From the NCBI GenBank assembly GCA_003241845.1, contig QBMN01000028.1:1-33485 (forward strand): 33,485 nucleotides of DNA, read 5' to 3'. The notes below the pieces were generated by a model. The model did not search any database. It was not told where the DNA came from and saw only the letters and a list, made by a program, of their open reading frames with translations. The first letter of the stretch is position 1. The number at the start of each line of letters is the position of its first letter. The position numbers and the translations under genes were made by a program. Positions 9,142-18,460 of the stretch are shown here, piece by piece. This DNA is from Shackletoniella antarctica (GTDB lineage Bacteria; Cyanobacteriota; Cyanobacteriia; Phormidesmidales; Phormidesmidaceae).

Positions 9142-9175
9142 CAAGAGAGAGAGCTTGTTGTCCATGATCTATACA
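9141..9175. repeat. Tn7-like right terminus with small hairpin
   Basis: ACAAG (9141-9145) and CTTGT (9154-9158) form a short stem, TTGTCC follows, and the unit closes with CTATACA (9169-9175), mirroring the left end. The terminal bases supply the last codon and TAG stop of the neighbouring pmpB-like gene, which fits a transposon end abutting that ORF. Confidence 0.45.
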
Positions 9176-9618
9176 GAACGGTTGATGACTCCATAGGCCA
9201 GCGACCCGGCGATCATGGCGACGACAAAGAGAATTGGGTTTGCTGAACCAAGCCCCAGGGATGCGATCGCCGGCCCCGGACAGTAGCCCCCCAATCCCCA
9301 GCCAATGCCAAACAGGGCGGCCCCGAGCACCAGAGGGCGATCGATGTCGTTGCGGGTGGGCACCCAAAATTTGCCGCCCAGCAATGGCCCAGGCCGTTTC
9401 AGCACAAAACGAAAAGCAATCAGCGTCACCAGCACCGCGCCGCCCATCACAAACGCCAGGGTTGGGTCCCACTGGCCCGCTAGGTCTAAAAAGCCGATCA
9501 CCCGCTGGGGGTCAATCATTTGCGAAACAGCTAGCCCCAGGCCAAACAGTAGCCCAGCGCCCAGGGCCACTAGGTTTTGAGCCAGAGTGCTTTGTCCAGA
9601 TACATTTTGCATCGTCAT
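9169..9618 (-). CDS. YeeE/YedE-family (DUF6691, PmpB-like) sulfur-compound membrane protein
   Basis: A 149-residue hydrophobic protein with about four membrane segments (LVALGAGLLFGLGLAVSQM near 20, LAFVMGGAVLVTLIAFRFVL near 60, LVLGAALFGIGWGLGGYCPG near 100, LFVVAMIAGSLAYGVI near 135). The MIDPQRVIGFLDLAG and GYCPGPAIASLG motifs, the latter with a conserved Cys, are hallmarks of the PmpB half of split YeeE/YedE transporters that move thiosulfate or sulfane sulfur. It follows the PmpA-like gene by 27 bp in the same orientation, so the two form an operon and probably a heteromeric channel. Its last codon and stop fall in the right end of the Tn7-like remnant, so the native C-terminus may have been altered slightly. 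Confidence 0.88.
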   Translation of the reverse strand: MTMQNVSGQSTLAQNLVALGAGLLFGLGLAVSQMIDPQRVIGFLDLAGQWDPTLAFVMGGAVLVTLIAFRFVLKRPGPLLGGKFWVPTRNDIDRPLVLGAALFGIGWGLGGYCPGPAIASLGLGSANPILFVVAMIAGSLAYGVINRSV

Positions 9619-9645
9619 AGTTGGTTCTCTCTAATGCGCTTAACC

Positions 9646-10068
9646 TCAGCCCAACAGGTGCTGGGTGATAAATACGGTGACAATGCCGGCAGCCATAAAG
9701 GTGATCACGGCGACGAGCGATCGCCCCGACAGCCGCCCCAGCCCGCAGACCCCGTGGCCGCTGGTGCAGCCGTTGCCCATGCGAGTGCCAAAACCCACCA
9801 GCAGACCGGCGACAACCATGGTGACGGGGGCAAAATTGTAGGTTGGCGTGGGCTGGGGTGCGAGAGCATATTCATAAACCAGACCACCCGCCACCAGGCC
9901 GAGTAGAAATAGCCAGCGCCAGATTTCGGCAGCGGCGAAGGTAATAGCGCCATTGACCATGCCGCTGATGCCCGCAATCCGTCCGTTGAGGGCGAGTAGC
10001 AAGGTGGAGCTGAGGCCGATGAGGATGCCGCCAAAGAGGCCATACCACCATTCTGTAAGCATGGGCAA
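9646..10068 (-). CDS. YeeE/YedE-family (PmpA-like) sulfur-compound membrane protein
   Basis: A 140-residue partner of the downstream protein with about four membrane helices. Diagnostic sequence is GMVNGAITF, then LLVGFGTRMGNGCTSGHGVC with GLGRLSGRSL (~residues 90-115). The Cys of NGCTSGHG is the residue that handles sulfur in the YeeE thiosulfate transporter family. Split PmpA/PmpB pairs in many bacteria accompany sulfide-detoxification genes and ArsR-type regulators; here no regulator or dioxygenase is adjacent, but a promoter with an overlapping dyad lies just upstream. It starts at the ATG at 10068 (MPMLTEWWYGLFGG). Function is by family; substrate not determined. Confidence 0.88.
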   Translation of the reverse strand: MPMLTEWWYGLFGGILIGLSSTLLLALNGRIAGISGMVNGAITFAAAEIWRWLFLLGLVAGGLVYEYALAPQPTPTYNFAPVTMVVAGLLVGFGTRMGNGCTSGHGVCGLGRLSGRSLVAVITFMAAGIVTVFITQHLLG

Positions 10069-10079
10069 ACTCAGAATTC

Positions 10080-10122
10080 ATTACTTAACGATATAGTAAT
10101 AGAGTCTACCTTCTTACTTCAA
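10080..10122 (-). promoter_or_regulatory. pmpAB-like promoter with overlapping operator dyad
   Basis: On the minus strand TTGAAG (10117-10122), an 18-bp spacer and TACTAT (10093-10098) form a plausible sigma-70 promoter ~25-50 bp before the start. A perfect dyad ATTACT-N9-AGTAAT (10080-10100) covers the -10. A repressor there would block transcription; ArsR-family sulfur sensors (BigR/SqrR type) regulate such operons elsewhere, but assigning one here is inference. Confidence 0.55.
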
Positions 10123-10186
10123 CATCTACCCATAAAGACAGAATCTGAGTTGCTGCTGGGCTATGCCTCAAGCCCTGGCCCTGGCC

Positions 10187-10202
10187 CAGAAACCCGGTTT
10201 CT
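10187..10202. repeat. single REP-like arm (copy 3)
   Basis: CAGAAACCCGGTTTCT, the same arm as at 2387-2401 and 16267-16282, here without a partner arm nearby. It lies in the 224-bp gap between the divergent PmpA-like and pentapeptide-repeat genes, which otherwise holds no visible gene. Confidence 0.6.
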
Positions 10203-10292
10203 CTCTCTCGCTAGGCAGCGTACCCGCGTGGGTAGTGCCTTTTGGGAGCAGTTGCGCTTACATTGAGGGCAACCCACGCGAGATCTGAACCC

Positions 10293-12446
<2,154 letters not shown>

Positions 12447-12491
12447 GCTGTCCGCTCAGCATCCCTGCCTATCAAAACCGAGGCCAGCCCG

Positions 12492-12515
12492 TACAATTAA
12501 AAGAAGTATCACCCG
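12492..12515 (+). promoter_or_regulatory. promoter-like leader of the decayed prfC copy
   Basis: TACAATTAAAAGAA followed by TCACCCG. It matches 19521-19544 (TACACTTAAAAGAA then TCACCCG) with few changes and more distantly the sequence before intact prfC (TACAAT at 14509). TACAAT is a reasonable -10. Confidence 0.4.
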
Positions 12516-12533
12516 CACGAGTACCGCTAGTTC

Positions 12534-12687
12534 ATGACCGACGCCGCCGTTTCTACCGCCGCCGACTTTCTTTAACAAGATGGATCGCCCCGCCCGCGAA
12601 CCCCTAGAGCTGCTGGATGAGATTGAGCAGCGCCTGGGGCTGCAAACCTATGCGGTCAACTGGCCGATTGGCATGGGCGATCGCTGA
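12534..12687 (+). pseudogene. prfC: internally deleted duplicate of prfC
   Basis: ATG ACC GAC GCC GCC at 12534 parallels the first codons of intact prfC at 14551 with synonymous changes. After ~30 bp it jumps to a 121-bp block (12565-12685) that is base-for-base identical to 14992-15112 inside prfC (encoding [20 protein letters not shown] and onward), but the joint puts it out of frame with the start (stop after ~13 codons). The block itself reads in the prfC frame to a TGA at 12685-12687. The mixture of a diverged 5' end and an identical core suggests recombination between two prfC alleles when the toxin-antitoxin island entered. Confidence 0.85.
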
Positions 12688-12783
12688 AACTCTTGATTCC
12701 TCGTTGGCTAGACTACTGTGAAAGAGGGCTGAACCCCGCATTCCACCGTTGCCTATCAAAAACTGTCCGGAGTGTTGGATTAA

Positions 12784-12906
12784 GCTATTCAAATTGCTCA
12801 GTCTCTTCCTTTATCAGAACAGATTGAACTTCTGACAGCTCTCTTTAGCATAAATCTCCGCCAAAATTTTGAAATCAATTGGAACATGAAAAGAGGATTT
12901 TTCTGA
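12784..12906 (+). other. small start-less frame upstream of the UPF0175 gene
   Basis: Open frame reading AIQIAQSLPLSEQIELLTAL and on to a TGA that overlaps the ATG of the next gene (TGATG). The amphipathic Leu-rich text looks like the N-terminal helix of small cyanobacterial antitoxin-type proteins, but no start codon precedes it. It may be a remnant or chance; low confidence. Confidence 0.25.
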
Positions 12907-13157
12907 TGAGTAGTGTACACATTGAGGTTCCTGACGAGGTTTTGATTAGCCTAAAGGAGACTCCAGAAACAATTTCACGAGAGCTGTCGATTTTGGCGGC
13001 TGTCAAGCTTTTTGAGCTAGGTAAACTTTCTTCAGGTCGGGCGGCGCAACTGGCCCAGGTCTCACGGGTTGAATTTCTCAATCTTATTGGGCGCTATCAG
13101 GCATCGCCCTTTGCCCTTTCGCCAGAAGAGTTGGCACAAGACGTATCTAATGCCTGA
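12906..13157 (+). CDS. UPF0175-family antitoxin
   Basis: An 83-residue protein of UPF0175 type: VHIEVPDEVL at the N-terminus, then RELSILAAVKLFELGKLSSG and RAAQLAQVSRVEFLNLIGRY, a small DNA-binding fold. The ATG at 12906 is preceded by AGAGGA (12892-12897) with 8-nt spacing, which decides it over an upstream in-frame TTG at 12879. The stop overlaps the downstream toxin start by 8 bp, the usual coupling of antitoxin and toxin translation. UPF0175 proteins are the common antitoxin partner of DUF3368 PIN-like proteins in cyanobacteria and archaea. It would neutralise the toxin and autoregulate the operon (family inference). Confidence 0.85.
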   Translation: MSSVHIEVPDEVLISLKETPETISRELSILAAVKLFELGKLSSGRAAQLAQVSRVEFLNLIGRYQASPFALSPEELAQDVSNA

Positions 13158-13650
13158 GAGCCTGACTTTTATAAATACATCTCCTCTGCTCTATCTGCAT
13201 CAGGTTGAGCAACTGGCAATCTTGCCCAAGCTCTATGGCACGATTATTGCCCCTGCCGCTGTAGAGCAAGAGTTATCCGTCGGTAGAGAGCGAGGTGTTG
13301 ATGTTCCTGAATTGGGCGGTCTGAATTGGCTACAGATTCAGACCATTGAGTCAGACTTGACAGTTCCGAACATTGTCGATCTTGGCCGTGGTGAGGCTGA
13401 GGTCATTGCTTTGGGCTTACAAAACCCAACTGGACTGCTCATCCTTGATGACCAATTGGGTCGGCGTATCGCAGCACTCTCTCAACTTCGCTATACAGGA
13501 ACCCTGGGTATTTTAGTCAAGGCTAAACAAGCTGGCTACCTGACTGCTGTAAGTCCAATTGTTGCGAAATTACAAACAAAAGGAATGTGGCTAACTCCAG
13601 CAATTATTAAAACTACGCTAAAACTTGCAGGAGAGGCTGATGAATCGTGA
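13150..13650 (+). CDS. DUF3368 PIN-like toxin
   Basis: A 166-residue PIN-domain relative. It starts MPESLTFINTSPLLYLHQVE (Asn-Thr-Ser in place of the usual Asp-Thr-Asn, as in DUF3368), then YGTIIAPAAVEQEL with acidic residues, LGRGEAEVIALGLQ and LLILDDQLGRRIA near residue ~105, and ends with a C-terminal helix. DUF3368 proteins are predicted RNases of type II toxin-antitoxin pairs. The ATG at 13150 lies inside the last codons of the antitoxin and lacks its own ribosome site, so translation is probably coupled. The ORF could extend upstream to 13069 in frame, but that would overlap the antitoxin deeply. The module appears intact. Confidence 0.85.
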   Translation: MPESLTFINTSPLLYLHQVEQLAILPKLYGTIIAPAAVEQELSVGRERGVDVPELGGLNWLQIQTIESDLTVPNIVDLGRGEAEVIALGLQNPTGLLILDDQLGRRIAALSQLRYTGTLGILVKAKQAGYLTAVSPIVAKLQTKGMWLTPAIIKTTLKLAGEADES

Positions 13651-13744
13651 TTTTGCCAAGCCATTGAAGCTACCCTGCAAGCCGATTAACCTATAGAAAA
13701 CCATCAATTTAAAACCCTAGGAAATATGTTTTCCAAAACTCACC

Positions 13745-14134
13745 CTATGGTTTTTGAACCCGCTGGTCAGCCAGCGTTTTGGCGCCTTTGATCAACGCAT
13801 TGTCAAAGGTATACAGGGCAGAGCAATGCTGGCTAGCGGCCAGATGAAAGGCATCGGCAACATTTAGGCCGCTTTCGTACCATTGCAAAACCTAGGCGGT
13901 CAAATTTTCATTGGCGAGATAGACATTGGGCAAGCCAAAGATTTTTCTCAAGGCTGTGCAAATCTCATGGGCTTTAAAGCCGTAGGCAAAGCGCAAAAGC
14001 CGCTCAGCCTCTAGAATCACCGGGTCAGGAATGAAAATTTCGGATGTTTGAAAGAGGTCTACGCTGGCCCTGTACTGCGGTTCATCATCTTGAGTAAGGA
14101 GCTGCACAATAATGTTGGTATCAACTGCGATCAT
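13745..14134 (-). pseudogene. PIN/VapC-type toxin interrupted by an in-frame amber codon
   Basis: Minus-strand frame of 129 codons including one TAG at 13892-13894. The first part (80 residues) starts MIAVDTNIIVQLLTQDD with the first catalytic Asp and continues through DPVILEAERLLRFAY with the conserved Glu. After the TAG the same frame reads VLQWYESGLNVADAFHLAAS and YTFDNALIKGAKTLADQRV, carrying the remaining acidic residues, to a TAG at 13745-13747. Without readthrough the product lacks two of the four acidic residues and should be inactive. The gene overlaps the AbrB-type antitoxin by 14 bp, a normal vapBC arrangement. Most simply the toxin has been killed while the antitoxin survives. Confidence 0.85.
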
Positions 14135-14384
14135 GCCATTGCTCCAGAATGCCCTGGCGCAGAGCGCGATTCATGTCTTCTAGACTTTTGGGTTGGCCTT
14201 CATACTTTAGGCAGCCTGCCACCTCAGCCAGGGTTGTGGGCTCAAAAGGCTTTTTCGGCTTCAGTAAAATGCCGTCGCCCACATCTACAGCAATCAATTC
14301 TTGCCCTGCTTCCCAGTGGTGGGCTACCCGCAACGCTTTGGGGATAATCACCTGACCTTTGCTTGACAGACGAGTGACTTCCAT
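14121..14384 (-). CDS. AbrB/MazE-type antitoxin
   Basis: An 87-residue SpoVT-AbrB swapped-hairpin DNA-binding protein: MEVTRLSSKGQVIIPKALRV is the family signature, followed by AGQELIAVDVGDGILLKPKK, and a C-terminal region (EVAGCLKYEGQPKSLEDMNR) that would bind the toxin. It is the partner of the PIN toxin next door, whose start it overlaps. It is intact although the toxin is broken, so it may now serve only as an antidote to related toxins or as a repressor (inference). It lies divergent from prfC, 166 bp away. Confidence 0.9.
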   Translation of the reverse strand: MEVTRLSSKGQVIIPKALRVAHHWEAGQELIAVDVGDGILLKPKKPFEPTTLAEVAGCLKYEGQPKSLEDMNRALRQGILEQWHDRS

Positions 14385-14508
14385 GGGTTGCTTGATTGTT
14401 GAAGGTAAGACGTTGGTCAGGTTTTAGCACTCCCCCATACTGTAGAGTAGAACATCTTGCCAGGAGCAGCGCCCGGCAGCCCAATTTCATTTCGCTGGAG
14501 CTACCTCC

Positions 14509-14514
14509 TACAAT
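14509..14514 (+). promoter_or_regulatory. candidate -10 box of prfC
   Basis: TACAAT, 36 bp before the ATG, followed by AAAGAG. The -35 region is poor (TTTCAT-like). It resembles the leaders at 12492 and 19521. Confidence 0.35.
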
Positions 14515-14550
14515 AAAGAGACGTACTAATCCTGCAAGAATTCCTGATTC

Positions 14551-16197
14551 ATGACTGACGCCGCTGTAACCGCCGCCGAAATCTCCGCCGACATTGCCGA
14601 AGCGGTGGAGCAGCGGCGCAATTTTGCCATTATTTCTCACCCCGATGCGGGTAAAACGACCCTCACCGAAAAGCTGCTGCTCTATGGGGGTGCCATTCAG
14701 GAGGCTGGCGCCGTCAAGGCCAAGCGTGCCCAGCGCAGCGCCACCTCCGACTGGATGGAGCTAGAGCAGCAGCGGGGCATTTCCATCACCTCCACGGTGT
14801 TGCAGTTTGCCTACAGCGGCTACACCATGAACCTGCTCGACACCCCTGGTCACCAAGACTTTAGCGAAGACACCTACCGCACCCTCGCCGCCGCCGACAA
14901 CGCGGTGATGCTTGAAGACGCCGCCAAGGGCCTAGAGCCGCAGACCCTCAAGCTGTTTGAGGTGTGCCGCATGCGCGCCCTCCCGATCTTCACTTTCTTT
15001 AACAAGATGGATCGCCCCGCCCGCGAACCCCTAGAGCTGCTGGATGAGATTGAGCAGCGCCTGGGGCTGCAAACCTATGCGGTCAACTGGCCGATTGGCA
15101 TGGGCGATCGCTTCAAGGGCGTGTTTGACCGCCGCCACCAGCAAATTCACCTGTTTGAGCGCAGCGTTCACGGCAAGCGGGCCGCCAAAGACACGGTGCT
15201 AGACATTGGCGACCCTCACATTGAAGAACTGCTTGACCAAGACCTCTACTACCAGTTCAAAGAAGAGCTAGAGGTGATTGAAGAAGTCGGGCCGGAGCTA
15301 GACCTTGAGGCCGTCCACGCCGGGCAGCAGACGCCGGTATTTTTTGGCAGCGCCATGACCAACTTTGGCGTGCAGCTGTTTTTAGATGCCTTTCTCGACT
15401 ACGCCCTCAAGCCCTCGGCCCGCAGCAGCACCCTAGGCAAAATCTCCCCCACCAATGAAGATTTCTCGGGATTTGTGTTTAAGCTCCAGGCCAATATGGA
15501 CCCAAAACACCGCGATCGCATCGCCTTTGTGCGGGTGTGCTCGGGCAAGTTTGAAAAAGATATGGTGGTCAGCCACGCCCGCAGCGGCAAGGCCGTGCGC
15601 CTATCGCACCCCCAAAAGCTCTTTGGCCAGGGCCGCGAATCCCTCGAAGAAGCCTATCCCGGTGACGTGATCGGCCTAAATAATCCGGGGGTGTTTGCCA
15701 TTGGCGACACCATCTACCAGGGCAAGCGCCTGGAGTACGACGGTATCCCCTGCTTTTCGCCGGAGATCTTTGCCTACCTTAAAAACCCCAACCCCTCCAA
15801 ATATAAGCAGTTTCAAAAGGGCGTCTCAGAACTGCGGGAAGAAGGGGCGGTGCAGATCATGTTCTCCGCCGACGAGTCGAAGCGTGACCCAATTCTCGCC
15901 GCCGTGGGTCAGCTTCAGCTGGAGGTGGTGCAGTACCGACTGCAACACGAGTACGGCGTCGAAACCCGCATTGAGCCATTGCCCTACACCGTAGCCCGCT
16001 GGGTTGACGGCGGCTGGGAAGCCCTAGAGGCCGTGGGGCGGCTATTCAACACCGTCACCGTCAAAGACAGCTGGGATCGCCCAGTGCTGCTGTTTAAGAA
16101 CGAGTGGAACTGCCAGCAGATCGAGGCCGACCACCCGACGCTGAAGCTCAGTGCGATCGCCCCCGTAGTCTCCGGCAAAGAACCCGAGTCGCTATAG
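14551..16197 (+). CDS. prfC: peptide chain release factor 3
   Basis: Translational GTPase that recycles RF1/RF2 after termination. The 548-residue protein has G1 [14 protein letters not shown] (~residues 29-42), [14 protein letters not shown] (switch/G2), G3 [12 protein letters not shown] (~97), G4 [12 protein letters not shown] (~149), RF3-specific [17 protein letters not shown], and C-terminal [20 protein letters not shown] and [13 protein letters not shown]. The length is close to the usual ~530. [14 protein letters not shown] differs slightly from the common VIDAAKG. It starts at the ATG at 14551. A 121-bp segment is duplicated exactly at 12565-12685, and the leader is shared in diverged form, so the toxin-antitoxin island sits between a broken and an intact copy. 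Confidence 0.96.
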   Translation: MTDAAVTAAEISADIAEAVEQRRNFAIISHPDAGKTTLTEKLLLYGGAIQEAGAVKAKRAQRSATSDWMELEQQRGISITSTVLQFAYSGYTMNLLDTPGHQDFSEDTYRTLAAADNAVMLEDAAKGLEPQTLKLFEVCRMRALPIFTFFNKMDRPAREPLELLDEIEQRLGLQTYAVNWPIGMGDRFKGVFDRRHQQIHLFERSVHGKRAAKDTVLDIGDPHIEELLDQDLYYQFKEELEVIEEVGPELDLEAVHAGQQTPVFFGSAMTNFGVQLFLDAFLDYALKPSARSSTLGKISPTNEDFSGFVFKLQANMDPKHRDRIAFVRVCSGKFEKDMVVSHARSGKAVRLSHPQKLFGQGRESLEEAYPGDVIGLNNPGVFAIGDTIYQGKRLEYDGIPCFSPEIFAYLKNPNPSKYKQFQKGVSELREEGAVQIMFSADESKRDPILAAVGQLQLEVVQYRLQHEYGVETRIEPLPYTVARWVDGGWEALEAVGRLFNTVTVKDSWDRPVLLFKNEWNCQQIEADHPTLKLSAIAPVVSGKEPESL

Positions 16198-16219
16198 GTG
16201 AGAGGTTGGGAGATCAGAG

Positions 16220-16278
16220 ACCGGGTTTCTGTTGGCGGCTAGCCAATAGACTGCGCAATCAACAGTCAGAAACCCGGT
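16220..16278. repeat. REP-like inverted pair (copy 4)
   Basis: ACCGGGTTTCTG (16220-16231) and its exact complement (16267-16278) separated by 35 nt, filling the 97-bp gap between the convergent prfC and TerB-family genes. Probably also terminates both (inference). Confidence 0.7.
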
Positions 16279-16294
16279 TTCTCTGCCGCCGAAC

Positions 16295-16981
16295 TTACAG
16301 CAGCGGCGTCACATCTTCGCCGCAGTCGTCGGCTAGGTACGACAGGGCGCGAAACCGCAGCCCCACCAGCTGCTCGTAGAGCGGGTTGATTTTGCACATG
16401 GGCGGAATGTGCACCAGCTTTTTGTTAAACAGCACCACATCGCGCTCAAAGGGGCACTGAGAGGGGATGAGCTTGCACACAAACCGGGCCAGACGCGGGT
16501 CTTGCACCTCCATTTGGTCGAGCCATTCGCGGGCGGGTTTGAGGGGGTCGAGCTTGCCGCTGGAGGCTGGAGGACGCAACCCAGTGGCGATCGCGTCATT
16601 TTCAGGCTTGAGGCTATAGAGGGTTGATCGCACCGAAGCCAGCACGGTTTCTTTCAGGTTCAGCGCTCGGCAAAAGGCCTGAAGCTGAATATCTTCTTCG
16701 ACAGAGTACACGCCATCGGCCAGGGCTACCATCACCGCCATGCGCAAAAAATTCTCGGCCATAGCTGGGTCATCGCCCAGCACCCGCGCCACTTCGTCGG
16801 GGGTAACGGGTTCAAAGTGGTCAAAATCGAGGCTGGGAGCCAGCTCATCTTCAGTGATGGCGGCAATCACGGCTTTTTCGTCTTCGTCAAAATTGCCGTC
16901 GGCCCAGGCCAGGGTGAGCAGTCCCCGCAGCCAGACCTTAATCTGTTCCTCGGTATAGGGAGAATGGGTAACGGCTGGCAT
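16295..16981 (-). CDS. TerB-like plus Mo-dependent nitrogenase C-terminal domain protein
   Basis: A 228-residue protein in two parts. Residues ~1-125 resemble TerB (LLTLAWADGNFDEDEKAVIA, then MAVMVALADGVYSVEEDIQL), with acidic repeats that could bind metal. Residues ~140-228 match the so-called Mo-dependent nitrogenase C-terminal domain of cyanobacteria: REWLDQMEVQDPRLARFVCK, LIPSQCPFERDV, HIPPMCKINPLYEQLVGLRF, ALSYLADDCGEDVTPLL, with several conserved Cys. The domain name is historical; no nitrogenase genes are nearby and the role is unknown. The start at 16981 is preferred over 16993 because CTCCTC complement (GAGGAG, 16986-16991) sits 4 nt upstream on the coding strand. Confidence 0.88.
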   Translation of the reverse strand: MPAVTHSPYTEEQIKVWLRGLLTLAWADGNFDEDEKAVIAAITEDELAPSLDFDHFEPVTPDEVARVLGDDPAMAENFLRMAVMVALADGVYSVEEDIQLQAFCRALNLKETVLASVRSTLYSLKPENDAIATGLRPPASSGKLDPLKPAREWLDQMEVQDPRLARFVCKLIPSQCPFERDVVLFNKKLVHIPPMCKINPLYEQLVGLRFRALSYLADDCGEDVTPLL

Positions 16982-17134
16982 AGGTCTCCTCAACGCACAT
17001 TAAGTCAAGATCAAACGCGTGCTTTTGTAACCAATAGCGATCTCGGCTCACCTACCATGTTAAGTCAGGCGTCTCATCTTCGTGGGCGCAACACTGGCTG
17101 ATCGCAGGTTTAGACACCCCATCCTAGGGCGATT

Positions 17135-17191
17135 TATAGCCATCGCCAGAATGGTTAGCCCATGACCAATACCCCTGAATCGATGGCTATA
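17135..17191. repeat. 11-bp perfect inverted repeat beside IS remnants
   Basis: TATAGCCATCG (17135-17145) and CGATGGCTATA (17181-17191) with a 35-nt spacer, in a ~280-bp non-coding stretch between the TerB-family gene and the IS5-type remnant. It could be part of an IS end or a cruciform repeat; no second copy was seen in the window. Confidence 0.45.
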
Positions 17192-17260
17192 TGCCAGTAG
17201 ACTTTATCGGAAATAGGAGAGAAATCGCCATAAGCCACTATTTCCCTCTATGGTTTGGGG

Positions 17261-17560
17261 CTAAGCGGCTTGGAGCCGAGGATTCTTGTTCTTGGCCCGG
17301 TGTGTTAGACGAAAATTGTGCAAGCCGCAAGCGGTTTCCATCACATCATCGAGATATCGAGATCATGATCGACCCAATTCCGAAACGGTTGAACCAGAAT
17401 CTGGCATTGTTTGATGCCACCGAGGTGATGTTCCACTTCGACCCGAAGGCTTGAAATACTGTGATTGTTCAACCTATCGATAGCGGTGAGCGATCCGTTT
17501 CGGGGGTTCTTCTTAGGTTGTTGAATCGTCACCCCCTCTGGGGCAAACCCTTGAAAGCCC
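17261..17560 (-). pseudogene. IS5-type (DDE_Tnp_4) transposase C-terminal remnant
   Basis: On the minus strand from ~17560: DTGFQGFAPEGVTIQQPKKN, then SSLRVEVEHHLGGIKQCQIL and VQPFRNWVDHDLDISMM. A +1 frameshift at about 17340 then gives METACGLHNFRLTHRAKNKN, ending at TAG 17261-17263. These are the C-terminal blocks of IS5/HARBI-like transposases (the last catalytic Glu lies in VEVEH). The N-terminal two thirds are absent; the sequence changes abruptly to an IS110 transposase on the other strand. Clearly a dead fragment. Confidence 0.75.
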
Positions 17561-18429
17561 GTATCCTGTGGCTCATCGCCCGCGATGCGACAGTCGTCCA
17601 CGGGTGTCTAGAAGCGACCAGCATCTATGGCCACCCGGTTGCGATTTGGCTTCATCAGCAGGGCCACCGCGTCAGCATCGTTAGCCCAGTCCGCATTCAT
17701 GGCTATGCCAAAAGCCAGTTGAAGCGTACCAAAGCCGACCGCCCTGATGCGACGCTGATGGCCCAGTTCTGCCGCGATCTGGCCCCGAGTCCCTGGCAGC
17801 CCTCCGCGACGGAGATCCAAGATCTGCAAGACTATATCCGCCGTCTTGATGCCCTCACTCACAGGTTGAGCCAGGAAAAGAACCGCTTGGAGATCACCCC
17901 TGCGGCTCTCAAGCCTGATATCGATGCTCACATCGCATTCTTAGAGGGTCAGGTGAAATCGCTAAAAAAGCGGTTTCACGAGCCTATCCAGGCCCATGAC
18001 CCCTTGAAGACCCAAGCTGACTTACTGGTCTCCATTGTCGACATTGGCCCGGACACCGCCGCTCGACTGTTGGCTGAAATTGGCGATATCAAAGCCTTTC
18101 GTTCCGCCCGTCAGCTTGACGCCGATGCCGGGTTGACGCCTCAAGAGCATTCCTCTGGCACCTCCGTACAAGGCAAAACACGCCTCTGCAAGATTGGCAA
18201 TGCCCGTCTGCGTAAGGCGTTGTATTTCCCAGCCTTAGCGTTCCTTCGCTGTGCGCCAGAGCTTCAGCCCTGGCGCGACCGGTTGGCGGCGGCGGATAAA
18301 ACCAAGATGGCGATCATTGGGGCCGCGATGCACAAGCTCATCCGTATTGTCTACGGTGTTTTATCCTCAGGCCAAAAGTACGACCCGAGCAAGCTACTAC
18401 CACCAAGAGTAGCCGCAGCTCAACCTTAA
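17461..18429 (+). pseudogene. IS110-family transposase, 5' truncated
   Basis: From about 17570 the frame reads as IS110: TVVHGCLEATSIYGHPVAIW (with the conserved Glu), VSIVSPVRIHGYAKSQLKRT, KADRPDATLMAQFCRDLAP, then Transposase_20 VSIVDIGPDTAARLLAEIGD, LDADAGLTPQEHSSGTSVQG and CKIGNARLRKALYFPALAFL with the conserved Ser/His-type region. The first ~36 codons (17461-17568), including the GTG start, are merely the antisense of the IS5-type remnant, so the true N-terminus with the first RuvC-like Asp is lost. Hence a fusion of two damaged insertion sequences and probably not active, although the ORF is long enough to be annotated as intact. Confidence 0.8.
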
Positions 18430-18460
18430 CAGCCCGTGGCCAACACAGTATGCACGAGAA

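Larger units (their letters stand above)
7701..9175. mobile_element. decayed Tn7-like (TnsB/TniA-type, CAST-related) transposon
   Basis: The unit starts TGTATAGCGACA (7701-7712) and ends CTATACA (9169-9175), the exact reverse complement of its first 7 bases. The left terminus carries GACA/TGTC-type repeats (TTATTTGTCATC at 7716-7727, CAAATTAATGTCGC at 7731-7744), closely resembling the TnsB-binding repeats in left ends of cyanobacterial Tn7-like/type V-K CAST elements as I remember them. Inside, on the plus strand as expected from such a left end, is a TnsB N-terminal fragment (8938-9141). A broken IS transposase fills most of the rest. No tnsC, tniQ, cas12k or CRISPR sequence remains. The five bases outside each end (GTAGG and GAACG) do not match as a clean duplication. 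Inference: one insertion between miaA and pmpB, then deletion and IS invasion. Confidence 0.6.

Noticed and set aside
7701-9175. A complete CRISPR-associated transposon
   Set aside because: Only the ends and a TnsB N-terminal fragment remain; no cas12k, tnsC, tniQ, tracrRNA or repeat-spacer array.
17191-17454. Plus-strand ORF of 87 codons
   Set aside because: It is the reverse strand of the IS5-type transposase remnant and resembles no family in its own frame.
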